Of a DNA stretch of 64,000 nt, positions 24,114-32,908 are shown in pieces. The stretch is from Robinsoniella peoriensis (GTDB lineage Bacteria; Bacillota; Clostridia; Lachnospirales; Lachnospiraceae). A program made the translations under genes and the position numbers. Every line of letters starts with the position of its first letter. Position 1 is the first letter of the stretch. The DNA is taken from the NCBI RefSeq assembly GCF_042680125.1, contig NZ_JBHTNY010000007.1. One strand, given 5' to 3'. Under the pieces are notes generated by a model, which had not been told where the DNA came from, did no database searches, and saw only the letters and a list, made by a program, of their open reading frames with translations.

Positions 24114-25676
24114 TTATTTTGTCACTTTGATATAATTATCGTAAGCCGTCTGCTGAATTTCAATTGCTTTTTCAATATTCCTGTCCTTAAGTTCCTGAAT
24201 AAATGCATCGTATTCATCGTCTATATTGCTGGAACCTAAAATCCAGCTCTGCAGCTTTTCATAAACAATTGGCTGAATTCCCGACATGATGCTCTTGTAT
24301 TCATCCATATCCTCTGTGCTCAGCTTCAGCTCCGGAAGTTTGGGAGCACTAAACCATTCATCATGTGAATCATAAAGCTTGTTTGCTGCTTTCCCTGCAT
24401 CATTCATGGTCGCATACTCATAATCTGCTGCCTGGATATAACCGGCACGGTATTGTGAGCCCAGGGAACGCAGATATTCCACCGGTGCCAGTCCGGATTT
24501 GAACACTTCCTCTGTAAAAGCTTTCCCGCCGTTGTCATCCACCGTGTATGTCCTGCCCTCAATACCCCAGTTCATCAAATCGGAACCTTCCTCTGTAAAC
24601 ATGAAATCCATAAACGCAATTGCACTCTCCGGATCCTTGCACTGGGAAGAGATTCCCCATCCGCACTCAGCATAACGGTAATCACGCTCCTTCACATTCC
24701 CATTCTGGTCTTTTAACGGTGCAATTGCCACCATATTAAATCCCGGTATTTCCTCTCCCAGAGAATCATTGTAATTACCTGTACTTACCCAGTCATGGGT
24801 AAATCCACCTGTGTTATTACTAAGCAGTGTATCTCTTGCGGACATGCCTCTTGTAAAAATCTCCGGATCAATCAGTCCCTCTTTATACCACTGAGCCAGA
24901 TTTTTTACCGCAAGTTTATAATTATCTGTCAGCGGTTCAAATGTGATTTTTCCGTCACGGGGATAGAAGGATGCACTGGAATCCCACAGTGCGAGATACT
25001 CTCCCATTTCTGTCTCCGAAGTAGCAGAGCGGTCAAACAGCGGAATCTCGTCTGCCTTTCCATTGCCGTTGGGATCATTGTTCTTAAATGCTGTCAGTAC
25101 ATCATGGAGTTCATCCACGGTTTCCGGTGCCTTCAGCCCCAGTTTATCCAGCCAGTCCTGGCGTATCCAGTAAAATTGTGAAGACTTCAGCTCTTTTCCC
25201 AACGGGATATTATAGATATGTCCGTCTTCCGCTGTTGCCTGATATTTCAGATTCGGGTCATTATCCAGTGCTTCTTTGATATGAGGGGCATGCTCCTCAA
25301 TCAGATCATTTAAAGGGATAACCCCTCCGTCCTTACCCAGTTTCTCCATATCAGTCGTTAAATCACATGCAATAATATCAGCCAGCTGCCCGGATGCCAC
25401 CATATTCTGGAACGCTGTAGCATAATCGGAATTGGATGAGGCAACCAGCCCTTTGAGTTTTACACCCGTTTTCTTCTCCACCTCTTTCCACACTTCCCAG
25501 TCAGAATTAAAAGGTGTTCCGGACAGGAACATAAACGCCGTGAATTCTTTGCTGCCCTCTCCCTTAGAAGCAGTTGCTGTGCTATCCTTCACTTTTCCGC
25601 ATCCTGCTGCACCAAATATCATAGACAAGCCAAGAACTGCGGTCAGTAATAATACTGTAATCTGTTTTCTCTTCAT
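24114..25676 (-). CDS. Extracellular sugar-binding lipoprotein of an ABC transporter
   Basis: Solute-binding protein, family 1, LipO/YtcQ-like. 520 residues with a lipoprotein signal (MKRKQITVLLLTAVLGLSM, lipobox GAAGC at about 22-26). The periplasmic-type fold includes FNSDWEVWKEVEKKTGVKLK and TAFKNNDPNGNGKADEIPLF, a DPNGNGKADE calcium-binding-like loop common in this subgroup. It is 23 bases after the LplC-type permease and 64 before GH88. Presumed ligand: an oligosaccharide with an unsaturated uronic acid end (inference from GH88). Confidence 0.93.
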   Translation of the reverse strand: MKRKQITVLLLTAVLGLSMIFGAAGCGKVKDSTATASKGEGSKEFTAFMFLSGTPFNSDWEVWKEVEKKTGVKLKGLVASSNSDYATAFQNMVASGQLADIIACDLTTDMEKLGKDGGVIPLNDLIEEHAPHIKEALDNDPNLKYQATAEDGHIYNIPLGKELKSSQFYWIRQDWLDKLGLKAPETVDELHDVLTAFKNNDPNGNGKADEIPLFDRSATSETEMGEYLALWDSSASFYPRDGKITFEPLTDNYKLAVKNLAQWYKEGLIDPEIFTRGMSARDTLLSNNTGGFTHDWVSTGNYNDSLGEEIPGFNMVAIAPLKDQNGNVKERDYRYAECGWGISSQCKDPESAIAFMDFMFTEEGSDLMNWGIEGRTYTVDDNGGKAFTEEVFKSGLAPVEYLRSLGSQYRAGYIQAADYEYATMNDAGKAANKLYDSHDEWFSAPKLPELKLSTEDMDEYKSIMSGIQPIVYEKLQSWILGSSNIDDEYDAFIQELKDRNIEKAIEIQQTAYDNYIKVTK

Positions 25677-25699
25677 AATGAATAATCCTCCATTTATAA

Positions 25700-26599
25700 T
25701 TAGCCTTTGACACCACCCAGGGTGAGGCCTGATTTAAAATATTTTTGAATAAAAGGGAATACAATAATCATGGGAACAACTGCCAGTATAATCAATGCAT
25801 ATACCTGCGTGGTAGGTGAAGTGAGCGATGCCTTTGTCACAATTGCCGCATCGGAAGGGTTGGATACCCTCTCCACGATTAATTTTTTCAGGAATACCTG
25901 CAAAGGGATCTTGCCGTCATCTTTTAGAAGCTGCATTGCCCAGAAATAACCGTTCCACCTGCTGATGCCGTAAAACAATCCTACAGTGGCAAGTGCCGGT
26001 TTTGATAGGGGCAGATATATATTCCATAATACCCTGAAATGCCCTGCACCGTCAATGAACGCCGCCTCTTCCAGTGCCTCCGGCACCTGCTCAAAAAAGC
26101 TCTTCATAATAATCAGATTATACGTCTCAATTGCGAACCCGAAAATAATTGCCGCTCTTGTGTCCAGCAGTCCCAGATTACTGAAATTCATATAAGTGGG
26201 AATGATCCCTGCGCTGAACCACATGGTAAAGACTGTGAATAGTGTCAGAGCTTTTCTTCCCATCAGATATTTCTTCGATAACGCATATGCCATGGTAGTT
26301 GTAAAGAACATATTTGCCAATAGTCCGAAGACCGTGTAAAAAATAGCATTTCCGTAAGCTGACCACAGCCCGTCACGCTTAAAAACTGCCTCATAACTTG
26401 CTGTAGTAAACTCCCTGATCTTCAGTAAAACATCCCCATTTTCAACAAAAAATGGCTTGCTGAAGGAAGAAATCAATACATAATATATGGGATACAGAGC
26501 GATAAAGGTAATCAGGATACCCAGAATAACCATCACCACATTGAAGATCTTTTCTTCGAACCCGATAACCTGTCCCTGTTTTATTTTATTTCTCAACAT
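25700..26599 (-). CDS. Carbohydrate ABC transporter permease (LplC-like)
   Basis: 299 residues, six predicted membrane helices. The inner-membrane component coupling motif (EAA loop) is visible as EALEEAAFIDGAGHFRVLWN (about 195-214). C-terminal ITFPF-like end PFIQKYFKSGLTLGGVKG is typical of the CUT1 LplC/YtcP group. The gene pair encodes a heterodimeric channel; the ATPase is not in the operon, as usual for CUT1 systems served by a shared MsmX-type ATPase. AGGAGG before ATG. Confidence 0.94.
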   Translation of the reverse strand: MLRNKIKQGQVIGFEEKIFNVVMVILGILITFIALYPIYYVLISSFSKPFFVENGDVLLKIREFTTASYEAVFKRDGLWSAYGNAIFYTVFGLLANMFFTTTMAYALSKKYLMGRKALTLFTVFTMWFSAGIIPTYMNFSNLGLLDTRAAIIFGFAIETYNLIIMKSFFEQVPEALEEAAFIDGAGHFRVLWNIYLPLSKPALATVGLFYGISRWNGYFWAMQLLKDDGKIPLQVFLKKLIVERVSNPSDAAIVTKASLTSPTTQVYALIILAVVPMIIVFPFIQKYFKSGLTLGGVKG

Positions 26600-26611
26600 C
26601 TCTTTTCCTCC

Positions 26612-27556
26612 TTACCATAATGCGTTATCGGAAATCTTCTTGCTGATTTTGTTAGCAAGAATTACCATGATGAATGCAACCGCGGATTCAAATAACCCAG
26701 CCGCCACAGACAGCCCATAGTTTCCGTTTTCAAATGCCAGACGGTAAGAGTAGGTGGATATAACATCTGCTGCCGAATAAGTTGCCGGCTGGTACAGAAG
26801 CAGAATCGCCTCGTACCCTACCTTGATGATCCCTCCCAGCTTGAGAATCAGCATGGTTACAATAGCAGGTACCATACCCGGAATCGTCACATGAAAAATT
26901 TTCTTCATTTTCCCTGCCCCGTCCACAGTTGCTGCCTCATAAAGCTGCTGGTCTATTCCCATAATTGCGGCAATATATACCAGTGCATCAAATCCTGCAT
27001 TCTGCCACAGTGTCATCAAAGTATAGATTCCTTTGAAATATTCCGGTTTTGTCATAAAGTACACCGGATCTGCACCCAGCTTTTCCAATACCAGATTTAT
27101 CACACCGGTACTGGGTGAAAGAAAGTTAATCACAATACCGCAGACCACCACTACCGATATAAAGTGCGTAAGCAGCGTGGACATCTGCGTCATCCTGCTG
27201 ACAAACTTGTTCTTCATCTCTGTTACACAAATTGCCAGTGCGATAGGCACCGGAAAGCAGATCAATAACTGCCAGAAAGAAATCATCAGGGTGTTTTTCA
27301 ATACCCTGGGAAAATCCTTCCCCTTAAAAAATTCAATAAAATTCTGCAGACCTGTAAACGTACTGCCTTCAATGCCCTGAAATACATTGTAATCATAGAA
27401 CGCAATCTTAAGTTCCGTCATAGGGCGGTATGCAAATAGAAGATACCAGATAATACCCGGAAGCAGCAGAAGATATAATTCCTTGCTTGAAACTATTTTC
27501 TTTATAACAAAAGAAAAATTTCTTTTCTTCTGTGTTTTTATTTGTTGTTTAGCCAA
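26612..27556 (-). CDS. Carbohydrate ABC transporter permease (LplB-like)
   Basis: 314 residues, six membrane helices, opening with a basic N-terminus and LYLLLLPGIIWYLLFAYRPM. The EAA loop reads YEAATVDGAGKMKKIFHVTI (about 208-227). This is the first gene of the operon. The only reasonable start is a TTG at 27556, with AGAGG close upstream; the next Met would delete the first helix. A 14-bp palindrome lies 29 bases before the start codon. Confidence 0.92.
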   Translation of the reverse strand: MAKQQIKTQKKRNFSFVIKKIVSSKELYLLLLPGIIWYLLFAYRPMTELKIAFYDYNVFQGIEGSTFTGLQNFIEFFKGKDFPRVLKNTLMISFWQLLICFPVPIALAICVTEMKNKFVSRMTQMSTLLTHFISVVVVCGIVINFLSPSTGVINLVLEKLGADPVYFMTKPEYFKGIYTLMTLWQNAGFDALVYIAAIMGIDQQLYEAATVDGAGKMKKIFHVTIPGMVPAIVTMLILKLGGIIKVGYEAILLLYQPATYSAADVISTYSYRLAFENGNYGLSVAAGLFESAVAFIMVILANKISKKISDNALW

Positions 27557-27584
27557 AGTCCTCTTTTCTCTCCTTTCTACAGTA

Positions 27585-27598
27585 TCGAAGCGCTTCGA
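27585..27598. promoter_or_regulatory. Candidate operator palindrome
   Basis: TCGAAGCGCTTCGA is a perfect 14-bp palindrome with the AAGCGCTT centre typical of LacI/CcpA-family sites. It lies in the 5' leader of the permease operon, where a bound repressor would block elongation. Catabolite control by CcpA is the simplest reading (inference). Confidence 0.5.
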
Positions 27599-27794
27599 GT
27601 CGATAGATCAACCTTAACGGATCATGTTTGAAAAGTAAATCATCAAATTCCCCGGCCTGTTTTTTCTCTGCTTTTTGGGATACCCACTTTTCTCTCAGTA
27701 CCCTTTTTTCAATGTCCCGCCCATTTTTCGTGCATCATCATTTTTCAAAAGATCACCATTTTGTCCTAATCCTTGTAAAATAGGGCTCTTTCTC

Positions 27795-27823
27795 TTGAAT
27801 TATCACCAGAATGCAATTATAAT
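27795..27823 (+). promoter_or_regulatory. Promoter of the AraC-family regulator
   Basis: TTGAAT (27795-27800), 17-base spacer, perfect TATAAT (27818-27823); about 38 bases of leader to the ATG. Confidence 0.75.
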
Positions 27824-27867
27824 TTATACTGAATTTCCAACAATTTACACCAAAAAGGAGGTGCGCG

Positions 27868-30126
27868 ATGATGCTGAAACATCCTTCCGGGTTATATCAT
27901 CAAAAAATGAAATTTGTCTTCCTGCTCTTAGCCGCTGCTGTGACGCTGGCGTTTGCATCTGTCTCAGGAATATTCCTGTCACAAAAATCGGAAGAAAATT
28001 ATATGAGTTCCATCACTGTTTCCCGGACTATACTGGAAGAGAAGAGCGCCGCCTCACTCAAAGAGATTTCCAATACTATGACGGATATTGTAAACGATTC
28101 CCTGATAAAGGAATGGTCTGTCTCGGAGGGGACACCTGATTTTTATTTTCTGTCCTCCAAGGCCCAAAAGGCATTGTTAAAACATGCCGGTGCCGGAGAG
28201 ACCCGCTTCCAGGTCTATCTGCTCCTAAATAACGGACAGATTGATCTTGAAAACAACACACATTCCACTGTCCTGTCGCCGGAAGGTTCTTTTTCCATAT
28301 CCGAATTTTTGAAGAAAAAAGGGCTGTCTGCAAAGGATCTGGCAGATATACAGCATTATTTCGAAACAAATATGTTTCCCTATGTTATCCCTCACTATGA
28401 TGAAAAAGGCTCACTTGTCTCTCTTTACTATTTGATTAAGGGTTGTAAACAGCCCCGGACATGTATCTATATGGCTGATATCCCCATTTCTTCCCTGGTA
28501 GGCACTGCCACCCCCGAGAAATACTGGATTTCCGGCACCGATGGACTTTTCATATCCAGTTCTCAGGATGAAGAGGATTTGAAACTGTTTAAATCACTGC
28601 AGAAAGACTTGGATTCCAACAAAGACATAGTCCGGAAATCCGGCTTCTATATTGCAAATACGCATCTTCTGTCAATGAACTGGAATATATCCTATCTCTA
28701 TGACCGGTACAGTCTGAACGCTATGAATATTTTTCTGTACCTGGTGTCTGTCATGGCTATTTTCGTGTTGCTGTGTGCTGTCTTTTATTATGTGGCAAAT
28801 CTTCTGTACAAACCAATTTATAAAGTATTGCAGCCACATATAAAGGAAGATTCCCAGAGCTATGACGAGTTTGGGATTTTGAATGAAAATCTGGCTAAAA
28901 TTCAGAGCCTGAACCACAGCCTTCTGGCAACCCAGAAAACCACTGATACATTACTTGCACAACAGTATTACCAGAATCTGCTCACAGACCCCAACGGCTG
29001 CCTGGCACCAAAAGAAAAGCCTTTTTTTCCTGATAACAGCCGTTTTTGTGTGGGACTGATCTGCTTTACCCCGGATTCCAGTCTTCCTCCGGATGACAGC
29101 AGATTCTGCCAGCTGGAGCTTTATAAAAACCTGATCTTTAAAAGCTGTCTGCAGCGTAATGATCTTGTATTTGTAAAATTATCTATGTACCGTTATGCCC
29201 TGATCCTGATATCCGACAGTCTTGAGGAAGCAAAGGCACTGGCAGCCCAGGTGATGTCCCCTTCCCCGGAAACGGACGAGGAAGGAGGAAAATACTGGGA
29301 AGAACAGATTATTCTGAGTTCGGTAAAAGAAGGCTTTGAGAATCTGCATCCCTGTTACCTGGAAACTCTGAAGATAGCAGAATATCTCCCCATGCTGCCA
29401 CACGACAAAATCATCACCCATGCTCAGATAGCAGATATAGACTCCGCTACATACTCCTACCCTCTTTCTATGGAGAATAAACTGATACAGACCGTTATCG
29501 AAGGACAGGAGCAGGCACTTGAACTGTTCGACAATCTGATCCGTGAAAACCTGGTCCACAAAGTTCTGCCCATGGAGGTTCTGCAGAACTTTATCTACGC
29601 TCTGATCGGAACCGTGAACAGAATATTCCAGGAGATGAAAACCTGCCCTGAGGAATTTATTGGCCGCTCCATTGACTACGAACACTGGTATACACATTGG
29701 GCGGATTCGGTGACGATCACTGGTATCAAAACGGTTCTCACCGAGACCATCCGTGAGAAAAACCGGCGCACCCAGACCCAGGATGAGGCTGTCCTCTCCC
29801 GCATGCTGGACTATATTCACCAGAATTACCATGATAACATCATGCTTAACGACCTTGCTGACCAGTTTAATATCTCACCTAAATACTGCGGTATTCTATT
29901 CAAGCAGCTAAGTGACAACAATTTTAAGGATTATCTGAATAACTACCGGATTAATCAGGCCAAAGCCCTGCTGGAAAAAGATCCTTTTCTGAAAACCAAG
30001 GACTTAAGTACCCTGACAGGATTCAACAGCTCCAACACCTTCATCCGGGTGTTCAGCAAATATACCGGGTTAACACCACAGAAGTATGCCGATTATGTAA
30101 TGGAAAAAAGGGACAGAAATAAATAA
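27868..30126 (+). CDS. Membrane-anchored AraC-family transcriptional regulator
   Basis: 752 residues. One membrane helix near the N-terminus (FVFLLLAAAVTLAFASVSGIFL, about 14-35), an extracytoplasmic sensor region of about 250 residues, a second helix near 287-312 (IFLYLVSVMAIFVLLCAVFYYV), then a cytoplasmic linker and a C-terminal AraC double helix-turn-helix (about 640-745: LNDLADQFNISPKYCGILFK and LSTLTGFNSSNTFIRVFSKY). This architecture is common next to LplB/LplC sugar transporters, where the protein senses sugar outside and activates the transport genes. GGAGGTGCGCG precedes two ATGs; I use the first. Divergent to the permease operon. Confidence 0.92.
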   Translation: MMLKHPSGLYHQKMKFVFLLLAAAVTLAFASVSGIFLSQKSEENYMSSITVSRTILEEKSAASLKEISNTMTDIVNDSLIKEWSVSEGTPDFYFLSSKAQKALLKHAGAGETRFQVYLLLNNGQIDLENNTHSTVLSPEGSFSISEFLKKKGLSAKDLADIQHYFETNMFPYVIPHYDEKGSLVSLYYLIKGCKQPRTCIYMADIPISSLVGTATPEKYWISGTDGLFISSSQDEEDLKLFKSLQKDLDSNKDIVRKSGFYIANTHLLSMNWNISYLYDRYSLNAMNIFLYLVSVMAIFVLLCAVFYYVANLLYKPIYKVLQPHIKEDSQSYDEFGILNENLAKIQSLNHSLLATQKTTDTLLAQQYYQNLLTDPNGCLAPKEKPFFPDNSRFCVGLICFTPDSSLPPDDSRFCQLELYKNLIFKSCLQRNDLVFVKLSMYRYALILISDSLEEAKALAAQVMSPSPETDEEGGKYWEEQIILSSVKEGFENLHPCYLETLKIAEYLPMLPHDKIITHAQIADIDSATYSYPLSMENKLIQTVIEGQEQALELFDNLIRENLVHKVLPMEVLQNFIYALIGTVNRIFQEMKTCPEEFIGRSIDYEHWYTHWADSVTITGIKTVLTETIREKNRRTQTQDEAVLSRMLDYIHQNYHDNIMLNDLADQFNISPKYCGILFKQLSDNNFKDYLNNYRINQAKALLEKDPFLKTKDLSTLTGFNSSNTFIRVFSKYTGLTPQKYADYVMEKRDRNK

Positions 30127-30134
30127 TGGGACAA

Positions 30135-30180
30135 AAAACAGCGAAGCAATGATTATTTTTCATTGCATACGCTGTTTTTA
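30135..30180 (+). terminator. Terminator of the AraC-family gene
   Basis: AAAACAGCG...AGCAATG, loop, CATTGCA...CGCTGTTTTTATT: two stacked stems, T run on the plus strand, nine bases after the stop. Confidence 0.85.
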
Positions 30181-30213
30181 TTATTCATAAACACCCATTA
30201 TGCTATTAAAGCC

Positions 30214-30249
30214 TAAAAATCCCCAGAAGCATAATCGCTTCTGAGGACT
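30214..30249 (-). terminator. Terminator of greA-lysS
   Basis: Minus strand TCCTCAGAAGC, 6-base loop, GCTTCTGGGGA, then TTTTTAGG; 20 bases after the lysS stop. Confidence 0.85.
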
Positions 30250-30268
30250 AAAATTATACACAACTATC

Positions 30269-32206
30269 TTAATACAGCTTTGCACCTGCCGGAATCCGGT
30301 CATCCACCATCAAAAGATTCAAACCTTCTTTCCCGTCATCCTCATGAACTGCTGAAATCAGCATTCCACAAGAATCAATGCCCATCATAGGTCTTGGAGG
30401 CAGATTTACGATTGCAATACAAGTTTTTCCAACCAGGTCTTCCGGCTCGTAATACTCGTGAATACCGCTTAAAATCACTCTTTCTGTGCCTGAACCATCG
30501 TCCAGAACAAACTTCAAAAGCTTCTTGCTCTTCGGAACTGCTGTACATTCTTTTACCTTCACAGCTCTGTAATCAGCCTTTGAGAAGGTCTCAAAATCCA
30601 CCATTTCTTCAAAAAGAGGCTCCACTTTTACCTTTGAAAAATCGATAGCTTCCGCAGCTTTTACTTCCTGTACCGGTGCTGCATTTTCTGTTTTTCCTTT
30701 TTTTGCAGAAGCATCAGAACCGCCGATGCTCTTCATTGTGGGGAATAACAGCACATCACGAATCGCTGCAGCATTCGTAAGCAGCATTACCATACGGTCA
30801 ATACCGATTCCAATTCCACCTGTAGGCGGCATACCATGTTCCAGGGCATTTAAGAAGTCTTCATCAACGCTGTTGGCTTCTTCGTCTCCCTGAGCCTTTA
30901 ATTCTTCCTGTGCTTCAAAACGTCCTCGCTGGTCGATTGGGTCATTTAATTCGGAGAACGCATTTGCCATCTCTCGTTTAGTGATAAACAGTTCGAAACG
31001 CTCTGTATAATCCGGATTTCCAGGTATTCTCTTCGCAAGAGGAGATACTTCCACCGGATGATCCATAATAAAGGTTGGCTGAACCAGCTGTTCCTCTACA
31101 AATTCTTCAAAAAGAAGATTCAGGATATCGCCCTTTTTATGTCTGGCCTCGTAGTGTACACCCTTTTTATCAGCTAAAGCTTTCGCTTCTTCTTCTGTCT
31201 TGATTTCATTAAAGTCCACACCTGCATATTTCTTCACCGCTTCTACCATAGTAAGACGTTCGAAAGGCTTGGATAAATCGATCTCCACGTCACCATAGTT
31301 AATTACTGTTGTACCCAGGACTTCCTGCGCTACATGACGGTAAAGGTTCTCAGACAGATCCATCATGCCATGGTAATCTGTATATGCCTGATAGAGCTCT
31401 AGTAATGTAAATTCCGGATTATGTCTGGTATCCAATCCTTCGTTACGGAAAACACGTCCAATTTCATAAACGCGTTCCAGTCCGCCTACGATCAGTCTCT
31501 TCAGATATAACTCCAGAGAAATTCTCAGATGCACATCTTCATCTAATGCATTATAATGTGTGTCAAAAGGTCTGGCAGCAGCTCCGCCTGCATTTGGAAC
31601 CAGGATCGGAGTTTCTACTTCCATAAATCCGTTTCCATCCAGGTACTGACGAATGCAGCTAATGATCTTAGAACGTTTCACAAAGGTTTCCTTCACATCC
31701 TGGTTCATGATTAAATCCACATATCTCTGACGGTAACGGATATCTGTATTAGTCAGTCCATGGAATTTTTCCGGCAGGATCTGAAGACTCTTAGACAACA
31801 GAGATACTGCAGATGCATGAATTGAGATTTCACCTGTTTTTGTTTTAAATACTTCACCCTTTAAGCCAACGATATCACCAATATCCATTTTCTTAAATGC
31901 TTTGTATTCTTCTTCTCCGATACTGTCTCTTGCAACATAAGACTGGATATTTCCTTCCAGATCCTGAATATTGCAAAAAGAAGCTTTTCCCATAACACGT
32001 TTGGACATAATACGTCCAGCCAGGGAAACCTGTTTGCCTTCCAGCTCTTCAAAATTCTCTTTCACTTCTCTGCTATGATGGTCTACATCATATTTCATAA
32101 TTTCAAAAGGATTATTACCGTTCGCCTGTAATTCTTCCAGCTTCTCGCGGCGTACCTTTAACAACTGATTAATATCCTGTTCCTGTACCTTCTTCTGTTC
32201 AGCCAC
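30269..32206 (-). CDS. lysS: Lysyl-tRNA synthetase, class II, with C-terminal tRNA-binding domain
   Basis: Charges tRNA-Lys. 645 residues, about 140 longer than a standard LysRS. N-terminal OB-fold anticodon domain (VSLAGRIMSKRVMGKASF, about 60-150), class II core with motif 2 FRNEGLDTRHNPEFTLLELY (about 259-278) and motif 3 GIGIDRMVML. A lysine/alanine-rich linker (SAKKGKTENAAPVQEVKAAE) then joins an extra domain of about 120 residues like the C-terminal tRNA-binding domain of MetRS/Trbp111 (FSKADYRAVKVKECTAVPKS, then LPPRPMMGIDSCGML). Gap of 16 bases to greA: one operon, terminator after it. Confidence 0.97.
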   Translation of the reverse strand: MAEQKKVQEQDINQLLKVRREKLEELQANGNNPFEIMKYDVDHHSREVKENFEELEGKQVSLAGRIMSKRVMGKASFCNIQDLEGNIQSYVARDSIGEEEYKAFKKMDIGDIVGLKGEVFKTKTGEISIHASAVSLLSKSLQILPEKFHGLTNTDIRYRQRYVDLIMNQDVKETFVKRSKIISCIRQYLDGNGFMEVETPILVPNAGGAAARPFDTHYNALDEDVHLRISLELYLKRLIVGGLERVYEIGRVFRNEGLDTRHNPEFTLLELYQAYTDYHGMMDLSENLYRHVAQEVLGTTVINYGDVEIDLSKPFERLTMVEAVKKYAGVDFNEIKTEEEAKALADKKGVHYEARHKKGDILNLLFEEFVEEQLVQPTFIMDHPVEVSPLAKRIPGNPDYTERFELFITKREMANAFSELNDPIDQRGRFEAQEELKAQGDEEANSVDEDFLNALEHGMPPTGGIGIGIDRMVMLLTNAAAIRDVLLFPTMKSIGGSDASAKKGKTENAAPVQEVKAAEAIDFSKVKVEPLFEEMVDFETFSKADYRAVKVKECTAVPKSKKLLKFVLDDGSGTERVILSGIHEYYEPEDLVGKTCIAIVNLPPRPMMGIDSCGMLISAVHEDDGKEGLNLLMVDDRIPAGAKLY

Positions 32207-32222
32207 TGTCTTTCCTCCTTCA

Positions 32223-32705
32223 TTAAATGGATCTTTGTATTTCTAAAACCTTATATTTCATATCTCCCGCCTGGGTTTCCACAACTACTTCATCGCCAAC
32301 TTTAGCGCCGATTAATGCTTTTCCAACCGGAGACTCATTTGAAATCTTACCCTGAAGACTGTTTGCTTCGGAAGAACCTACGATCTTAAAGTCCAGTTCT
32401 TCTTCAAATTCAGCATCATATACTTTCACAGCACATCCAACGCTGATTTTGTCTAAATCAACTTCATCTTCCACAATAACTTCTGCATTTTTTAAGATTT
32501 TTTCAATCTGCTCAATTCTTGCTTCTATATCTCTCTGTTCATCTTTCGCTGCATCGTATTCCGCATTTTCGGACAGGTCGCCCTGCTCTCTTGCCTCTTT
32601 AATCTTACCGGCAACTTCTTTTCTTTTTACAACCTTTAAATCATGAAGCTCTTCTTCCAGGCTTTTTAATCCCGCATAAGTTAATAAGTTCTTCTTTTCT
32701 TCCAT
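32223..32705 (-). CDS. greA: Transcription elongation factor GreA
   Basis: Rescues backtracked RNA polymerase by stimulating transcript cleavage. 160 residues. The N-terminal coiled coil (LKSLEEELHDLKVVKRKEVA, with the acidic tip region DLSENAEYDAAKDEQ at about 45-59) is followed by the C-terminal FKBP-like domain (ESPVGKALIGAKVGDEVVVE). The ATG at 32705 is used because the protein aligns with family N-termini from MEEKKNLLTY; an upstream ATG would add 21 unrelated residues. First gene of greA-lysS, with a structured leader. Confidence 0.97.
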   Translation of the reverse strand: MEEKKNLLTYAGLKSLEEELHDLKVVKRKEVAGKIKEAREQGDLSENAEYDAAKDEQRDIEARIEQIEKILKNAEVIVEDEVDLDKISVGCAVKVYDAEFEEELDFKIVGSSEANSLQGKISNESPVGKALIGAKVGDEVVVETQAGDMKYKVLEIQRSI

Positions 32706-32765
32706 TCTTATTGCACCCTTCCTACATCTATTCTTGTATTTGTTTTCAAGCCCCTTCGAACGAAA

Positions 32766-32808
32766 CACCTCAGTTTATAGGACTGTTCCCATTCTATAAA
32801 ATGAGGTG
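32766..32808 (-). promoter_or_regulatory. Stem-loop in the greA leader
   Basis: Minus strand CACCTCA-T-TTTATAG, 13-base loop, CTATAAA-C-TGAGGTG: fourteen pairs with one mismatch. It lies about 20 bases after the predicted transcription start and is followed by TTTCGTT, too poor a T run for a full terminator. Confidence 0.6.
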
Positions 32809-32836
32809 AATCGTACGTTTACGTAACAATCACAGT

Positions 32837-32865
32837 ATTATATCCTATCAATGGCAAATTGTCAA
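32837..32865 (-). promoter_or_regulatory. Promoter of greA-lysS
   Basis: Perfect sigma-A consensus: TTGACA (32860-32865), 17-base spacer, TATAAT (32837-32842). It leaves a leader of about 125 bases. Confidence 0.88.
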
Positions 32866-32908
32866 GAATCTCAAAGTCGAAATAGCGCCATCCAGTATCT
32901 TCCAGATA

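Larger units (their letters stand above)
27557..27867. other. Divergent control region of the sugar locus
   Basis: 311 bases without a gene, between the permease operon (minus) and the AraC regulator (plus). It holds the palindrome TCGAAGCGCTTCGA next to the permease start and a clean promoter for the regulator. I could not identify a good promoter for the permease operon; TTTACT-17-TAAGGT near 27620-27645 is only a weak candidate, which would fit an activator-dependent promoter. Confidence 0.6.

Noticed and set aside
29179..29832. 217-codon open frame on the minus strand
   Set aside because: Antisense to the AraC-family regulator, no initiation signals and no recognisable protein.
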